Below are positions 26,414 through 35,410 of a stretch of DNA of 64,000 nucleotides, one piece after another. A model generated the notes under the pieces. That model worked only from the letters and a program-made list of their open reading frames with translations, was not told the DNA's origin and searched no databases. Within the stretch, counting starts at the first letter, position 1. The number at the start of each line of letters is the position of its first letter. Origin of the DNA: UBA2638 sp046293135 (lineage in GTDB: Bacteria; Pseudomonadota; Alphaproteobacteria; Micavibrionales; Micavibrionaceae); assembly GCA_046293135.1 (NCBI GenBank), contig JBKBPR010000004.1:1-64000 (forward strand). The letters are read 5' to 3'. Both the position numbers and the translations under genes were made by a program.

Positions 26414-27613
26414 CTAGTCCGGAAGCCAGTCTTTTTGCAGTATGTCCAGCGTATCTGATTTGATGGCCGCTCTAACTTCACGCATCAGCATATTGATGGT
26501 GGCGACATTATGCTGGGCGAGGATTTGCATCCCCAAAATCTCACCCGCCTTGAGCAAATGGTGGATATAGGCCTTGGAATAACAATTCGAGCAGGGCAGG
26601 TCGATACGCGGGTCGAGCGGCGTGTGATCTTCGCGGAAACGGGCATTCTTGAGATTGATTGTTTCGCCCTTTTGTCCTTTGAGAAAGGCCGTGCCATGGC
26701 GGGCGAGGCGGGTCGGGATAACGCAATCGAACGTATCAACGCCGAGCCGGACAAAGGTGAAAACATCCTTGATGCGGCCAATTCCGAGGAAGTGGACGGG
26801 ACGCTCCTGTGCGGCGCTCTCAAGGCTGCATAAGGCGGCGTTATACATTTCCTCATCCGTGCCGCCAAGACAGCCGCCGATTGCCGTGCCGAAATAGGGG
26901 CGGCCGCGGATATAATCGGAGCTGGCGCGGCGCAAATCTTCGTAAACGCCGCCCTGAACGATACCATAAACCGCCTGCGCGCCGTTATCGAATTGTGCAA
27001 AACGGCTCAGGCAGCGATCCCCCCAGCGCATACTCATCTCCATCGAGCGCGCCGTATAGGATTTATCCACGTGATAGGGCGTGCATTCGTCAAATTGCAT
27101 CAGCAAATCCGCCCCCAATTTGCGTTGAATATCCATCGCCGATTCAGGGGTGAGCTTGATCTTGCGCCCATCGATATAAGAGCGGAAAACCGCGCCCTCT
27201 TCGGTGATTTCCAGCAAGTTGCGGTTTTTGCCTTCGCCGCTGCCATCGCTGCCGGTTTTCTTGCCCTTGATCTCATTGGCCATTGTGCCTTCGCCCAATG
27301 AAAAGACCTGAAACCCGCCGCTATCGGTCAGCATAGGCCCGTCCCAGCCCATGAATTTGTGGAGGCCGCCCATCTTTTCAATCAGATCCGCCCCCGGCTG
27401 GAGCATCAAATGATAGGTGTTGGACAGGATAATATCGGTTTGCGCCTCACGCATCTGGGCGGGGGAGAGGCCTTTGATCGCCGCTTTCGTGCCGCAAAAA
27501 ATGTAATTGGGGGTTTCGATTGTGCCGTGCGGGGTGGTGAGTTTCCCCAGACGCGCCCGCTCGCCGTTCTTCTGGTGCGTAATCTCGAAATTGAAATTCG
27601 GGTAAGTCAGCAT
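26414..27613 (-). CDS. tgt: tRNA-guanine transglycosylase (queuine/preQ1)
   Basis: Tgt swaps guanine 34 of GUN-anticodon tRNAs for a queuosine precursor. The 399-residue protein has the acid/base Asp in DSGGFQVFSLG, the nucleophile Asp in GVDTFDCVIPTRLARHG and the FGTAIGGCLGG substrate loop. The zinc region reads DPRIDLPCSNCYSKAYIHH, so only two cysteines (CxxC) replace the usual CxCxxC, with the downstream His retained in AQHN. A short acidic/Gly insertion (KKTGSDGSGEGKN) follows the FQVFSLG loop. No other queuosine genes are in the window. Confidence 0.95.
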   Translation of the reverse strand: MLTYPNFNFEITHQKNGERARLGKLTTPHGTIETPNYIFCGTKAAIKGLSPAQMREAQTDIILSNTYHLMLQPGADLIEKMGGLHKFMGWDGPMLTDSGGFQVFSLGEGTMANEIKGKKTGSDGSGEGKNRNLLEITEEGAVFRSYIDGRKIKLTPESAMDIQRKLGADLLMQFDECTPYHVDKSYTARSMEMSMRWGDRCLSRFAQFDNGAQAVYGIVQGGVYEDLRRASSDYIRGRPYFGTAIGGCLGGTDEEMYNAALCSLESAAQERPVHFLGIGRIKDVFTFVRLGVDTFDCVIPTRLARHGTAFLKGQKGETINLKNARFREDHTPLDPRIDLPCSNCYSKAYIHHLLKAGEILGMQILAQHNVATINMLMREVRAAIKSDTLDILQKDWLPD

Positions 27614-27674
27614 GAAATCTCAATCCTGGAATGTCATATCGAAAGGGCTGTGAAACTGAAAAGCCGCAAAAGCA

Positions 27675-27704
27675 AAACCCGCCGAAGGGAGGTACAGCGG
27701 GTTT
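27675..27704 (-). terminator. Terminator after rpmB
   Basis: AAACCCGC (27675-27682) pairs with GCGGGTTT (27697-27704). Read on the minus strand it is followed by a T-rich stretch (ttttgctttt). It lies about 35 bases beyond the rpmB stop and before tgt. Confidence 0.7.
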
Positions 27705-27740
27705 CTCTAAAAGGTCGAAGCGTGTTCCTAATGAAAGGAA

Positions 27741-28034
27741 TTAGGCTGATTTTTCAGCCAAAGCTTTATCGACCTGTGTTTTTACGGCGCGCAGCTTCGG
27801 GTCAATTTTTGTTGACGCTGTACCGGACAAATAAGCATCCAGACCGCCTTTGTGCTCAACCGTACGCAAACCTGCTGCGCTGGCTTTGAGTTTAACCCAT
27901 TTTTTCAGAACTTCGCTGTAAAGGCTTGTTTCCTGAACATTCGGCAAAAAGCGTCTGCGTGTTTTGTTCTGCGCGTGGGACACATTGTTCCCGCTCATAA
28001 CGGCTTTGCCTGTAATCATGCAACGGCGGCTCAT
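27741..28034 (-). CDS. rpmB: 50S ribosomal protein L28
   Basis: The 97-residue basic protein starts MSRRCMITGKAVMSGNNVSH and carries KTRRRFLPNVQ, the L28 signature, and is of the usual length for alphaproteobacteria. It binds 23S rRNA in the large subunit. It stands alone, with a terminator before tgt. Confidence 0.97.
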   Translation of the reverse strand: MSRRCMITGKAVMSGNNVSHAQNKTRRRFLPNVQETSLYSEVLKKWVKLKASAAGLRTVEHKGGLDAYLSGTASTKIDPKLRAVKTQVDKALAEKSA

Positions 28035-28169
28035 CTTGGTATTCCTTGTTGTTTATTTAATCACAAATAATAGAGTGCTGCGCAAATTAGTCCAGATTGC
28101 GCCCCTAAGTCAAGCGTTTTGGCAAAAAAATCTTGCAGCAGGATTATCAAGCGTTTTACAGCGCAAAGC

Positions 28170-29216
28170 CTATAATAACAGCCCCGCCCAGAGATACGCG
28201 CTCATCAGCGCTAAAATCAACAACAGGCAGGCCATGACATGAATATAAATCGCGCGGCGCAGATGTTTATGATCGACCTTGGCGGTGGCATTGGGGGGGC
28301 CTGTCCAGTCGGATTTGATCGTGCTGCCCGCTATATCCTTGGCCGCGCCGCCTAATGTCACTTCCAGCGCCCATGCCAGCGCCGTGAGTGGGTGGCCGCC
28401 TTGCGCATAAGGCGCAGCCTTGCCCCACCATGAGCGGATGCTTTTGGTGATATTGGCGGTCGGGGTAATCACGCTCGCCATCGAAATGAGCACCGTGGTG
28501 AATAAGGAGGGGATAAAGCCCAAAAGCTTATCCAGCGCAACGGGAACAGCGCCAAATCCAGTGGAAAAACCATCTTTGCCGAAACGCCATGCCAGCGCGC
28601 CAATCACGGCATAGACAAAAAGCGCGGGGAAGCCGCCGATCAGATACCATAGGGCAGGGGCGACAACTCCTTTATCGAGCGTTCTGACCGATAGCGCCAT
28701 ACCAACCCGGGTAATCCCGAAATCATCAGTGGTATTCAGGTTAATGCGGCTGGTGCGGGCAATGCCGTAATACGCGCCCTTGCTCAAGGCGGGGGCTTTT
28801 TGCTCCAGCGCGAAATATAGCCGCAGCAGGACAAACCAGACGCTGCCGCCCGAAAAGGCCAGCGCAATCAGGAGCGGCTTCATCAGCCCGTAAAGCGGCT
28901 TGGCGGCGGCAATATACTCGCAAATATAGGCCAAGCCCGCAGCCAGCAAGACCGCAAAGGCCATCAGCAAAAATCCGCGAAACATCAGATCGGCGGCGGG
29001 GCGGGTTTTCTTGTCCAGCTTATCACCCAAGCGCCCGAAGAGAATATCTGTCCAGATCCAGAGCATCGGCCAGGCATTCCCCGCCCTTGGCCCCGTAATC
29101 ATACCGATCACCAGCGCAAGGATCAGCGCAATCACAATCTCCGGAATCCGCTCCGGATGAAAGAGCATGGCATGAAGTTCGGGATAAGATGGGAAATTCA
29201 GGGGCATAATATTCAA
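28170..29216 (-). CDS. Divergent CobD/CbiB-like membrane protein
   Basis: The 348-residue protein has several membrane helices and the CobD/CbiB pattern: TGPRAGNAWPMLWIWTDILFGRLGDKLD near the start, VRTLDKGVVAPALWYLIGGFPALFVYAVIGALAWR in the middle (the family's SDGVVAP...GG region), and GHPLTALAWALEVTLGGAAK. CobD/CbiB joins cobyric acid to aminopropanol phosphate in cobalamin synthesis. The usual acidic and Asn residues before GVVAP are partly replaced, and no other cobalamin gene is nearby, so a different role or a scattered pathway is possible. Confidence 0.75.
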   Translation of the reverse strand: MNIMPLNFPSYPELHAMLFHPERIPEIVIALILALVIGMITGPRAGNAWPMLWIWTDILFGRLGDKLDKKTRPAADLMFRGFLLMAFAVLLAAGLAYICEYIAAAKPLYGLMKPLLIALAFSGGSVWFVLLRLYFALEQKAPALSKGAYYGIARTSRINLNTTDDFGITRVGMALSVRTLDKGVVAPALWYLIGGFPALFVYAVIGALAWRFGKDGFSTGFGAVPVALDKLLGFIPSLFTTVLISMASVITPTANITKSIRSWWGKAAPYAQGGHPLTALAWALEVTLGGAAKDIAGSTIKSDWTGPPNATAKVDHKHLRRAIYIHVMACLLLILALMSAYLWAGLLL

Positions 29217-29422
29217 AATTTTCCGTTACTTTAGTATTCTCTTAATAAGGGCATTGTAGAGTAAAATGACATTTCAGATAGATACCGATTAGGCATGTGC
29301 TCTGAGAATGTTTCGGTTCTGACCTGTGAGCGTTTTTGCTGCGATGCAAAAAATTGCTGCGTTTCAGGCTGGATATAGGATATAATAAGCGTATAGCTGA
29401 GACAAGGACGTAAAACCGCATC

Positions 29423-30856
29423 ATGCTTTATCACCTTTATGAATTACAGCACGCGATGCTGACCCCGATGCGATTGCAGGCCGAATTGGCGCAAAACGTA
29501 TTCCGTAGCCCGTTTAATCCGCTCTCTTATACGCCCGCAGGCCGTTATATGAGCGCTTCGGCGGAGATGGTCGAGCGTTTGACCCGCAAATTTGCCCGCC
29601 CTAGCTTTGGACTGCATGAAACGGTGATAAACGGCAAGAGCGTTGCAGTCACGGAAGAAATCATCGCTGAAAAGCCGTTTTGCAAATTGCTGAATTTTAA
29701 ACGTGCTGTGCGGCGCAATGACCCGAAAGTCTTGATCGCCGCGCCGATGTCAGGCCATTTTGCAACGCTGCTGCGCGGTACGGTGGAAGCGTTGCTGCCG
29801 CATCACAACGTGTTCATCACCGATTGGGAGGATGCACGCCAAGTGCCGCATAAGGAAGGCGGCTTCAGCCTTGATGATTATATCACTTACCTGCGTGAGT
29901 TTTTGAGCCTTCTCGGCCCTGATGTGCATGTGATTGCGGTGTGTCAGCCCGCCGTTCCCGTCCTTGCGGCCGTATCCTTGATGGCTTCGGATAATGACCC
30001 GAACCAACCCTTGACGATGACGCTGATGGGCGGGCCGATTGATACCCGCGTTTCGAAAACCGAGGTGACGGAGCTGGCCGAGACAAGGCCGCTGGAATGG
30101 TTTGAAAAATCGGTCGTCCATGAAGTGCCGTTTTTTTATCCCGGCGCGTTCCGCCGTGTTTACCCCGGATTTTTGCAGCTTGGCGGGTTTATGTCGATGA
30201 ATCTTGACCGTCATGTCGGTTCATATATGCAGTTCTATCAGCATTTGATCGAAGGTGACGGCGAATCGGCCGAGGCGCACCGCGTGTTTTATGATGAATA
30301 TCTGGCGGTGATGGATATTCCCGCCGAATTCTATCTGCAGACCGTTGAGACGGTGTTCCAAAAGCATTCCTTGCCGCGCTATCAGATGAAATGGCGCAAT
30401 CCGCTGAGCGATAAGCTGGTGGATGTCAGGCCGCAGGATATTCGTCATACGGCCTTGCTGACGATTGAAGGCGAAAAGGACGATATTTCCGCGCGCGGTC
30501 AGACGACAGCAGCGCATGAGCTGTGTTACTGCCTGCCGCAACGCAAGCAATACCACCATTTCCAGCTTGATTGCGGGCATTACGGGATTTTCAATGGCCG
30601 TAAGTGGCGCGAGGAGATTATGCCGCGTATCCGCCACTTTATGCGGGAATTTGACCCTGATAAGGATGCTATTCCGCCCAAAGATCTGGAAAAAACGCCC
30701 GATCTTGCGCCGGCGCGCTTTAATCGCGACAAACACGGGATCGCCGCTATACGACGCTGGCTGAAGGAAGAACGGCCGCAGAGCTATAAGAATGCCGCCG
30801 CGCCAAGCCCGCATGAGCGTGTCCGCTCGAAAATCCTTAAGGGCGAGTTGATTTAG
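29423..30856 (+). CDS. phaZ: Intracellular polyhydroxyalkanoate depolymerase
   Basis: The 477-residue protein has the PhaZ architecture: MLYHLYELQHAMLTPMR at the start, VLIAAPMSGHFATLLRGTVE, and the nucleophile elbow VCQPA with Cys174, the cysteine found in the intracellular PHB depolymerases. The acid and base residues are likely in the TIEGEKDDISA and DCGHYGIFNGRKWR segments. It releases hydroxybutyrate from PHB granules. No phaC, phaP or phaR is in this window. It diverges from the CobD-like gene across 206 bases that hold nothing else I can support. Confidence 0.93.
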   Translation: MLYHLYELQHAMLTPMRLQAELAQNVFRSPFNPLSYTPAGRYMSASAEMVERLTRKFARPSFGLHETVINGKSVAVTEEIIAEKPFCKLLNFKRAVRRNDPKVLIAAPMSGHFATLLRGTVEALLPHHNVFITDWEDARQVPHKEGGFSLDDYITYLREFLSLLGPDVHVIAVCQPAVPVLAAVSLMASDNDPNQPLTMTLMGGPIDTRVSKTEVTELAETRPLEWFEKSVVHEVPFFYPGAFRRVYPGFLQLGGFMSMNLDRHVGSYMQFYQHLIEGDGESAEAHRVFYDEYLAVMDIPAEFYLQTVETVFQKHSLPRYQMKWRNPLSDKLVDVRPQDIRHTALLTIEGEKDDISARGQTTAAHELCYCLPQRKQYHHFQLDCGHYGIFNGRKWREEIMPRIRHFMREFDPDKDAIPPKDLEKTPDLAPARFNRDKHGIAAIRRWLKEERPQSYKNAAAPSPHERVRSKILKGELI

Positions 30857-30911
30857 TCTGTTTTAAAACGCCGTTGCATTTGTGCCGCGCTCATGGCAAG
30901 AATAGCCCGCT

Positions 30912-32492
30912 ATGAGCGCAAATCTTGAAACCGAAATCAAAAAACGCCGCACCTTTGCGATTATCTCGCACCCTGATGCGGGAAAAACGACGCTGACCGA
31001 AAAGCTGTTGCTGTTCGGCGGTGCGATTGAAATGGCGGGCGCGGTCAAGGCCAAGGGCGACCGCCGCCGCGCACGCTCCGACTGGATGAAGGTTGAGCAG
31101 GAGCGCGGTATTTCGGTGGCATCCTCGGTGATGACCTTCGAGCATGGCGGCATTACTTATAATCTTCTCGATACGCCAGGCCACGAGGATTTCTCGGAGG
31201 ATACTTACCGGACGCTGACCGCCGTCGATAGCGCGATTATGGTGCTGGATAGCGCCAAGGGGATCGAGGCGCAGACCTATAAGCTTTTTGAGGTCTGCCG
31301 TTTGCGCGATATTCCGATTATCACCTTTATCAACAAGCTTGACCGCGAGGGGCTTGATCCGTTCGAATTGATGGATGAGATCGAAAAGAAGCTGGCGCTC
31401 GATGTCACCCCCGCAAGCTGGCCGATCGGTATGGGGCGCGATTTTAAGGGCTGTTATGACCTGATTCACGATAAATTGGTGCTGTTTGACCGCTCCAAGG
31501 GCGAAAAGCTGATGGAGAGTATTTCTTGCAGCGGACTTGATGATCCGAAGCTTGACGAGCTTTTGCCTCCCGCGCAGGCCGCAAAATTGCGCGAAGATGT
31601 CGAGATGGTGCGCGAATTATGCCCGCCTTTTGACCGCGAGGCCTATTTGCAAGGCACGCTCACCCCTGTATTTTTCGGCTCTGCGGTGAATAATTTCGGT
31701 GTGCGCGAGATGCTTGCAGGGATTGGGTCTTTTGCGCCCAGCCCGCGCCCGCAAAAGGCAGAAAGCCGTATGATTGAGCCAGCCGAGCCGAAAGTGACGG
31801 CGTTTATCCTGAAAATTCAGGCCAATATGGATCCGAAACACCGCGACCGCATTGCCTTTGCGCGAATTTGTTCCGGCAAGTTCAAAAAGGGCATGAAGCT
31901 GAAACATGTGCGCTCCGGCAAATCTCAGGTTATTCACTCGCCGCTTTTGTTCATGGCGCAAGACCGCGAAATGGCCGAGGAAGCCTATGCGGGGGATATT
32001 ATCGGGATTCCGAATTACGGCGGTTTGCGCATTGGCGATGCCTATACCGAGGGCGAGGATTTGTATTTCAGCGATATTCCGAGCTTTGCGCCCGAACTCA
32101 TGCAGCGCGTGCGCTCTGATGATCCGCTCAAGGCCAAGCATTTGGGCAAGGCGCTGGAGCAACTGGCCGAGGAGGGCGCGGCGAGGGTGTTCAAGCCGTC
32201 TTTTGGCTCTGACTGGATTGTCGGGGTGGTTGGATCGCTGCAATTTGACGTGCTGGCCGACCGTATCCGCACCGAATATGATATTCCGGTAAAATTTGAA
32301 TCGACCAGCCTGTATACGGCGCGTTGGCTTTCTTGCGATGATGCGCTCAAGCTCAAGAAGTTTGTGGATGCGAATAATAGCTCAATCGCGCGCGATCACG
32401 ATGATGATCCGGTGTTTTTGGCAAGGAATGCGTGGCATCTTGAAGACGCCACATCAAAAAACCCTGATATCCGCTTTACCGCGACGAAGTAA
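30912..32492 (+). CDS. prfC: Peptide chain release factor 3
   Basis: RF3 is a translational GTPase that helps remove RF1/RF2 after termination. The 526-residue protein shows the G1 loop (ISHPDAGKTTLTEK), GISVASSVMTFEH, DTPGHEDFSEDTYR and NKLDRE, followed by the RF3-specific region (GVREMLAGIGSFAPSPRPQ). It is not near prfA, as usual. It follows phaZ by 55 bases on the same strand. Confidence 0.96.
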   Translation: MSANLETEIKKRRTFAIISHPDAGKTTLTEKLLLFGGAIEMAGAVKAKGDRRRARSDWMKVEQERGISVASSVMTFEHGGITYNLLDTPGHEDFSEDTYRTLTAVDSAIMVLDSAKGIEAQTYKLFEVCRLRDIPIITFINKLDREGLDPFELMDEIEKKLALDVTPASWPIGMGRDFKGCYDLIHDKLVLFDRSKGEKLMESISCSGLDDPKLDELLPPAQAAKLREDVEMVRELCPPFDREAYLQGTLTPVFFGSAVNNFGVREMLAGIGSFAPSPRPQKAESRMIEPAEPKVTAFILKIQANMDPKHRDRIAFARICSGKFKKGMKLKHVRSGKSQVIHSPLLFMAQDREMAEEAYAGDIIGIPNYGGLRIGDAYTEGEDLYFSDIPSFAPELMQRVRSDDPLKAKHLGKALEQLAEEGAARVFKPSFGSDWIVGVVGSLQFDVLADRIRTEYDIPVKFESTSLYTARWLSCDDALKLKKFVDANNSSIARDHDDDPVFLARNAWHLEDATSKNPDIRFTATK

Positions 32493-32520
32493 GCCTATGC
32501 AAGGCTTTAGCCCAAATGCA

Positions 32521-32542
32521 AAGAGCGGGATTCCCCGCTCTT
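32521..32542. terminator. Hairpin after prfC
   Basis: AAGAGCGGG (32521-32529) pairs perfectly with CCCGCTCTT (32534-32542) across a 4-base loop. The T-run behind it is poor on both strands. It lies 29 bases past prfC and also just beyond the stop of the candidate small gene on the other strand, so it may serve both. Confidence 0.65.
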
Positions 32543-32572
32543 ATTGGTATTTTAGATATATTTGTTATCAGG

Positions 32573-32689
32573 CTATCGGCACAAATCTGAATAAGAAACA
32601 GTCGCATCTCTACCGAAGGTGGGTTCAGCAGCAATGGCTGGAGAGGCTGTGTTACTGGCCGCGCTGGAAAAAATTTTGTTTAAGCTCAT
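32573..32689 (-). CDS. Candidate 38-residue small protein
   Basis: The frame reads MSLNKIFSSAASNTASPAIA followed by AEPTFGRDATVSYSDLCR. It has a plausible aaaaggg ribosome-binding site nine bases before the ATG and a hairpin downstream. The composition (Ala, Ser, Thr) is consistent with a short peptide, but nothing supports function. The rest of the 32493-32837 gap shows an A/T-rich upstream stretch and no other gene. Confidence 0.4.
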   Translation of the reverse strand: MSLNKIFSSAASNTASPAIAAEPTFGRDATVSYSDLCR

Positions 32690-32837
32690 GTGATACACCC
32701 TTTTATATTAAGTGCGATTTTTTATCGCGTTTTTGAAACATTGTTTTATTTCTTAATATAAACTTAACACAATAATGCGCGATTGCAAGTGAAAAATTTA
32801 CTTATATTACATTTTTTTGGTGGTATCTAAGTTTTAC

Positions 32838-35234
32838 TTATTGGTCAGACAGACGCTCTTCTGCGGCATCCAAAATTGTGTCTGTAGTTTCCGGCTCATC
32901 AGAGGTGTGCGCTATCTCGTTGCTATCCTTTCTTAAAGCCTCAAGCCTGTTTAAGGTGTCGAAGTAACGTGCCCGTGAGCTTTTTTGTCCTAAGACTTTG
33001 AAAATATTTGAATAATTGTCTGTCCACAATTTATAGCCATCATGGCGTTGCCCGGGGCTCCAAAACTGTTCCTCCAAAAAGGTCGTATCAAAAGACTCGG
33101 GTAGAAACACGATGTAATGCGAAATATAGTATGGCAGACCATCAATATAATCATTTTCAGGAATGCCGATTTTAGCGATATGCTTGACGCCTAGATGATC
33201 CGCCGCCGCTGCCAATACCGGCTCAAGATCAAGGAAATTATTTGAGATGTGGAAGGCAATAATCCCGTCAGGCTTGAGTTTTGCCATGAAGGTTTCAATG
33301 GCTTCAAGCGTAAGTAGGTGGACAGGGATGTTATCGGAGCTGAACGCATCCATAAGAATCAGATCGTAAATGCCATCATCCCTATCTTGAATGCGAAGGC
33401 GACCGTCACCGAGCAGGATTTCATATGGGCTGCCGCAGTCGCTCAGATAGGTAAATAAATCACGGTTTTCAGCGATGCGTGCAATGAGCGGGTCGATTTC
33501 ATAGAAATCGTAAAATCTATCGTCGCGCTGGTAGCAGGCGGTGACTCCAATCCCAAGTCCGATAATCCCAATACGTTGATCACCCTGTTTTTGATCTAGA
33601 TGAGCCATGATATCGGAAAACGGACTATTTGCACCGTAATACGATAATGTTTCCAAGCGCATATCTTCAGCCAGAGGTTGGACACCGTGATTGGTTGTGC
33701 CATGAAGAAGAACGCGGTATTTTTTGCTGTCACTATCCGCAACGCGAACAACTCCGAAAAAATTACGTCCTTGATAGACGACATCGGACAATGAAGATCC
33801 GATCAGGGCATAGCCCGGCGGATTGAGAATCATAATATAAGCAACAACCAAGCCTAGCCCCCATCGGGAGCGAACCAGCATGATGGAACACGCCATAAGC
33901 AAAAGCGCCAATGATAAAATTGTTAATTTTGCGGCGTTCATAAACAACATGGTTGTGGCAAAGCAGACAATAATTGCTATCGTCAATATTCTTGGTGTGC
34001 AAATTGTACTGAAAGCGTCTTTTCTGAAGTCCGCAATAAGCTTTTCAGATGTGATTTTAAGCGTGTACTGATCGTGACGAACGTAACGTATGAGCGCGCA
34101 GGCGACCAAAACCAATGGGTACTCAATCGGGATGACAAAAATATTGGGCGCTATTAAGGCATTGAATACACCGCCCAAAGCGCCGCCAATCGACATAAAG
34201 AGGTAAAATTCAGTTAGATTCTCTGCCTTAGGGCGGGAATCGGCAAGTTCCTTGTGGCAGACCAATGCGCAGGCGAAAAACAGCAAAATGTGGAAGCCGA
34301 TAAAAGCCAGTGGCGGCACAGTGTTATAAGCCAATGTTTTCGCGATAAGCAGACCGAACAAAACGGCTTGTGCGATGAGCATATGCTCTTTTTTGATCCA
34401 TTCTTTGCGGGCGAAGACGATAATGAACGTCCCGACATAGAGCGAGAGCGGTAATATCCAGAGCAGCGGAACGGAGGCAATGTCCGTGGTGATATAGGCC
34501 GTCACGCCGAGCATGAGTGAGGAGGGCAAAAACGCCATCAGCAGCCAGAAGCCGCGATCTTTCATCGTTACTTTGCTTATTGCGCCCGCTGCGCTGGCTG
34601 TTTTGGATTTGAGCGTAAGTTCGATTTTTCCGCTATGCGGCCAGATCAAAGCCAAGGCGGCAATGGCGCAGACAATCAGGGAGATATAGCCATACATCCA
34701 GCCCATAGCCTGCCCTTGCAGGACGGCATTGGGCTCGATCAGGAATGGATAGGCAAACAGCGCCGACATCGAACCGAGATTGCTTGCGCCATAGAGAAAA
34801 TAAGGATTGTGTGCATCAGGGTGCGGGCTGGCGGCAAACCAGCGCTGGAACATTGGGGCGCTGCCGGATAATACAAAGAAAGGCCCGCCGACAACAAGTG
34901 CCATCAAGGAAAGCTGCCAGAGCGTTGGGTCGCTTTCAAGCGGCGGGATTGTACCTTCAGGGATTCCAAAAGGCAGCACAAAGAAGAAAACCACCAATAA
35001 TGCAAGATGCAGGAAAGCTTGCGCCTTGATGCTCATGAAGCGGGTTGTGCCGTGCGCATAGGCGTAACCAGCCAGTAGCGTGACCTGAAAGAACAGCATC
35101 GCCGTGTTCCAGACATTCGGCGTTCCGCCCAATAATGGCAAGATCATTTTCGAGAACATAGGCTGTACGGAAAATAACAGCGCCGCGCTCAGCAATAATG
35201 TTAGAGCATAAACAGGTGTATAAAGCTTGAGCAT
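32838..35234 (-). CDS. Membrane protein fused to a spermidine-synthase-like domain
   Basis: The 798-residue protein has an N-terminal half with about a dozen membrane helices and a C-terminal Rossmann methyltransferase-like fold of the spermidine synthase type: IGIIGLGIGVTACYQ, FYEIDPLIARIA, ILLGDGRLRI and LILMDAFSSDNIPVHLLTLEAI. The ATG at 35234 is chosen for its GGGGAGA ribosome-binding site. In true spermidine synthases the GGGDG loop carries a catalytic Asp; here it reads GLGIG, so polyamine synthesis is doubtful. Similar fused proteins are common in genomes but, to my knowledge, their substrate is unknown. Confidence 0.85.
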   Translation of the reverse strand: MLKLYTPVYALTLLLSAALLFSVQPMFSKMILPLLGGTPNVWNTAMLFFQVTLLAGYAYAHGTTRFMSIKAQAFLHLALLVVFFFVLPFGIPEGTIPPLESDPTLWQLSLMALVVGGPFFVLSGSAPMFQRWFAASPHPDAHNPYFLYGASNLGSMSALFAYPFLIEPNAVLQGQAMGWMYGYISLIVCAIAALALIWPHSGKIELTLKSKTASAAGAISKVTMKDRGFWLLMAFLPSSLMLGVTAYITTDIASVPLLWILPLSLYVGTFIIVFARKEWIKKEHMLIAQAVLFGLLIAKTLAYNTVPPLAFIGFHILLFFACALVCHKELADSRPKAENLTEFYLFMSIGGALGGVFNALIAPNIFVIPIEYPLVLVACALIRYVRHDQYTLKITSEKLIADFRKDAFSTICTPRILTIAIIVCFATTMLFMNAAKLTILSLALLLMACSIMLVRSRWGLGLVVAYIMILNPPGYALIGSSLSDVVYQGRNFFGVVRVADSDSKKYRVLLHGTTNHGVQPLAEDMRLETLSYYGANSPFSDIMAHLDQKQGDQRIGIIGLGIGVTACYQRDDRFYDFYEIDPLIARIAENRDLFTYLSDCGSPYEILLGDGRLRIQDRDDGIYDLILMDAFSSDNIPVHLLTLEAIETFMAKLKPDGIIAFHISNNFLDLEPVLAAAADHLGVKHIAKIGIPENDYIDGLPYYISHYIVFLPESFDTTFLEEQFWSPGQRHDGYKLWTDNYSNIFKVLGQKSSRARYFDTLNRLEALRKDSNEIAHTSDEPETTDTILDAAEERLSDQ

Positions 35235-35360
35235 GGATTTGGTCTCCCCCTTGCGAAAATCCACATTGATGTTAAAGCTTTTGCAAAAATATGCCTATAG
35301 ACTATGTTTTTTTATTCAGAACTTATTATTTTGCTTGAAATTTGGCCGTTTCAATGACAT

Positions 35361-35389
35361 TTAATTCGTACCAAATTGGTATGAATTAA
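35361..35389. promoter_or_regulatory. Probable operator of the SUF regulator
   Basis: TTAATTCGTACCAA (35361-35374) and TTGGTATGAATTAA (35376-35389) form a dyad with 13 of 14 positions matched around one central base. It ends 21 bases before the start of the Rrf2-type gene. A TTGAAA at 35335-35340 could be the -35 box, which would put the dyad over the -10 and start site, as expected for a repressor that controls its own operon. Confidence 0.7.
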
Positions 35390-35410
35390 ACTGTTTATAG
35401 ATTTTATACG

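Noticed and set aside
32296..32736. A 146-residue frame overlapping the prfC end
   Set aside because: It runs within prfC in another frame and has shadow-like Arg/Trp-rich composition.
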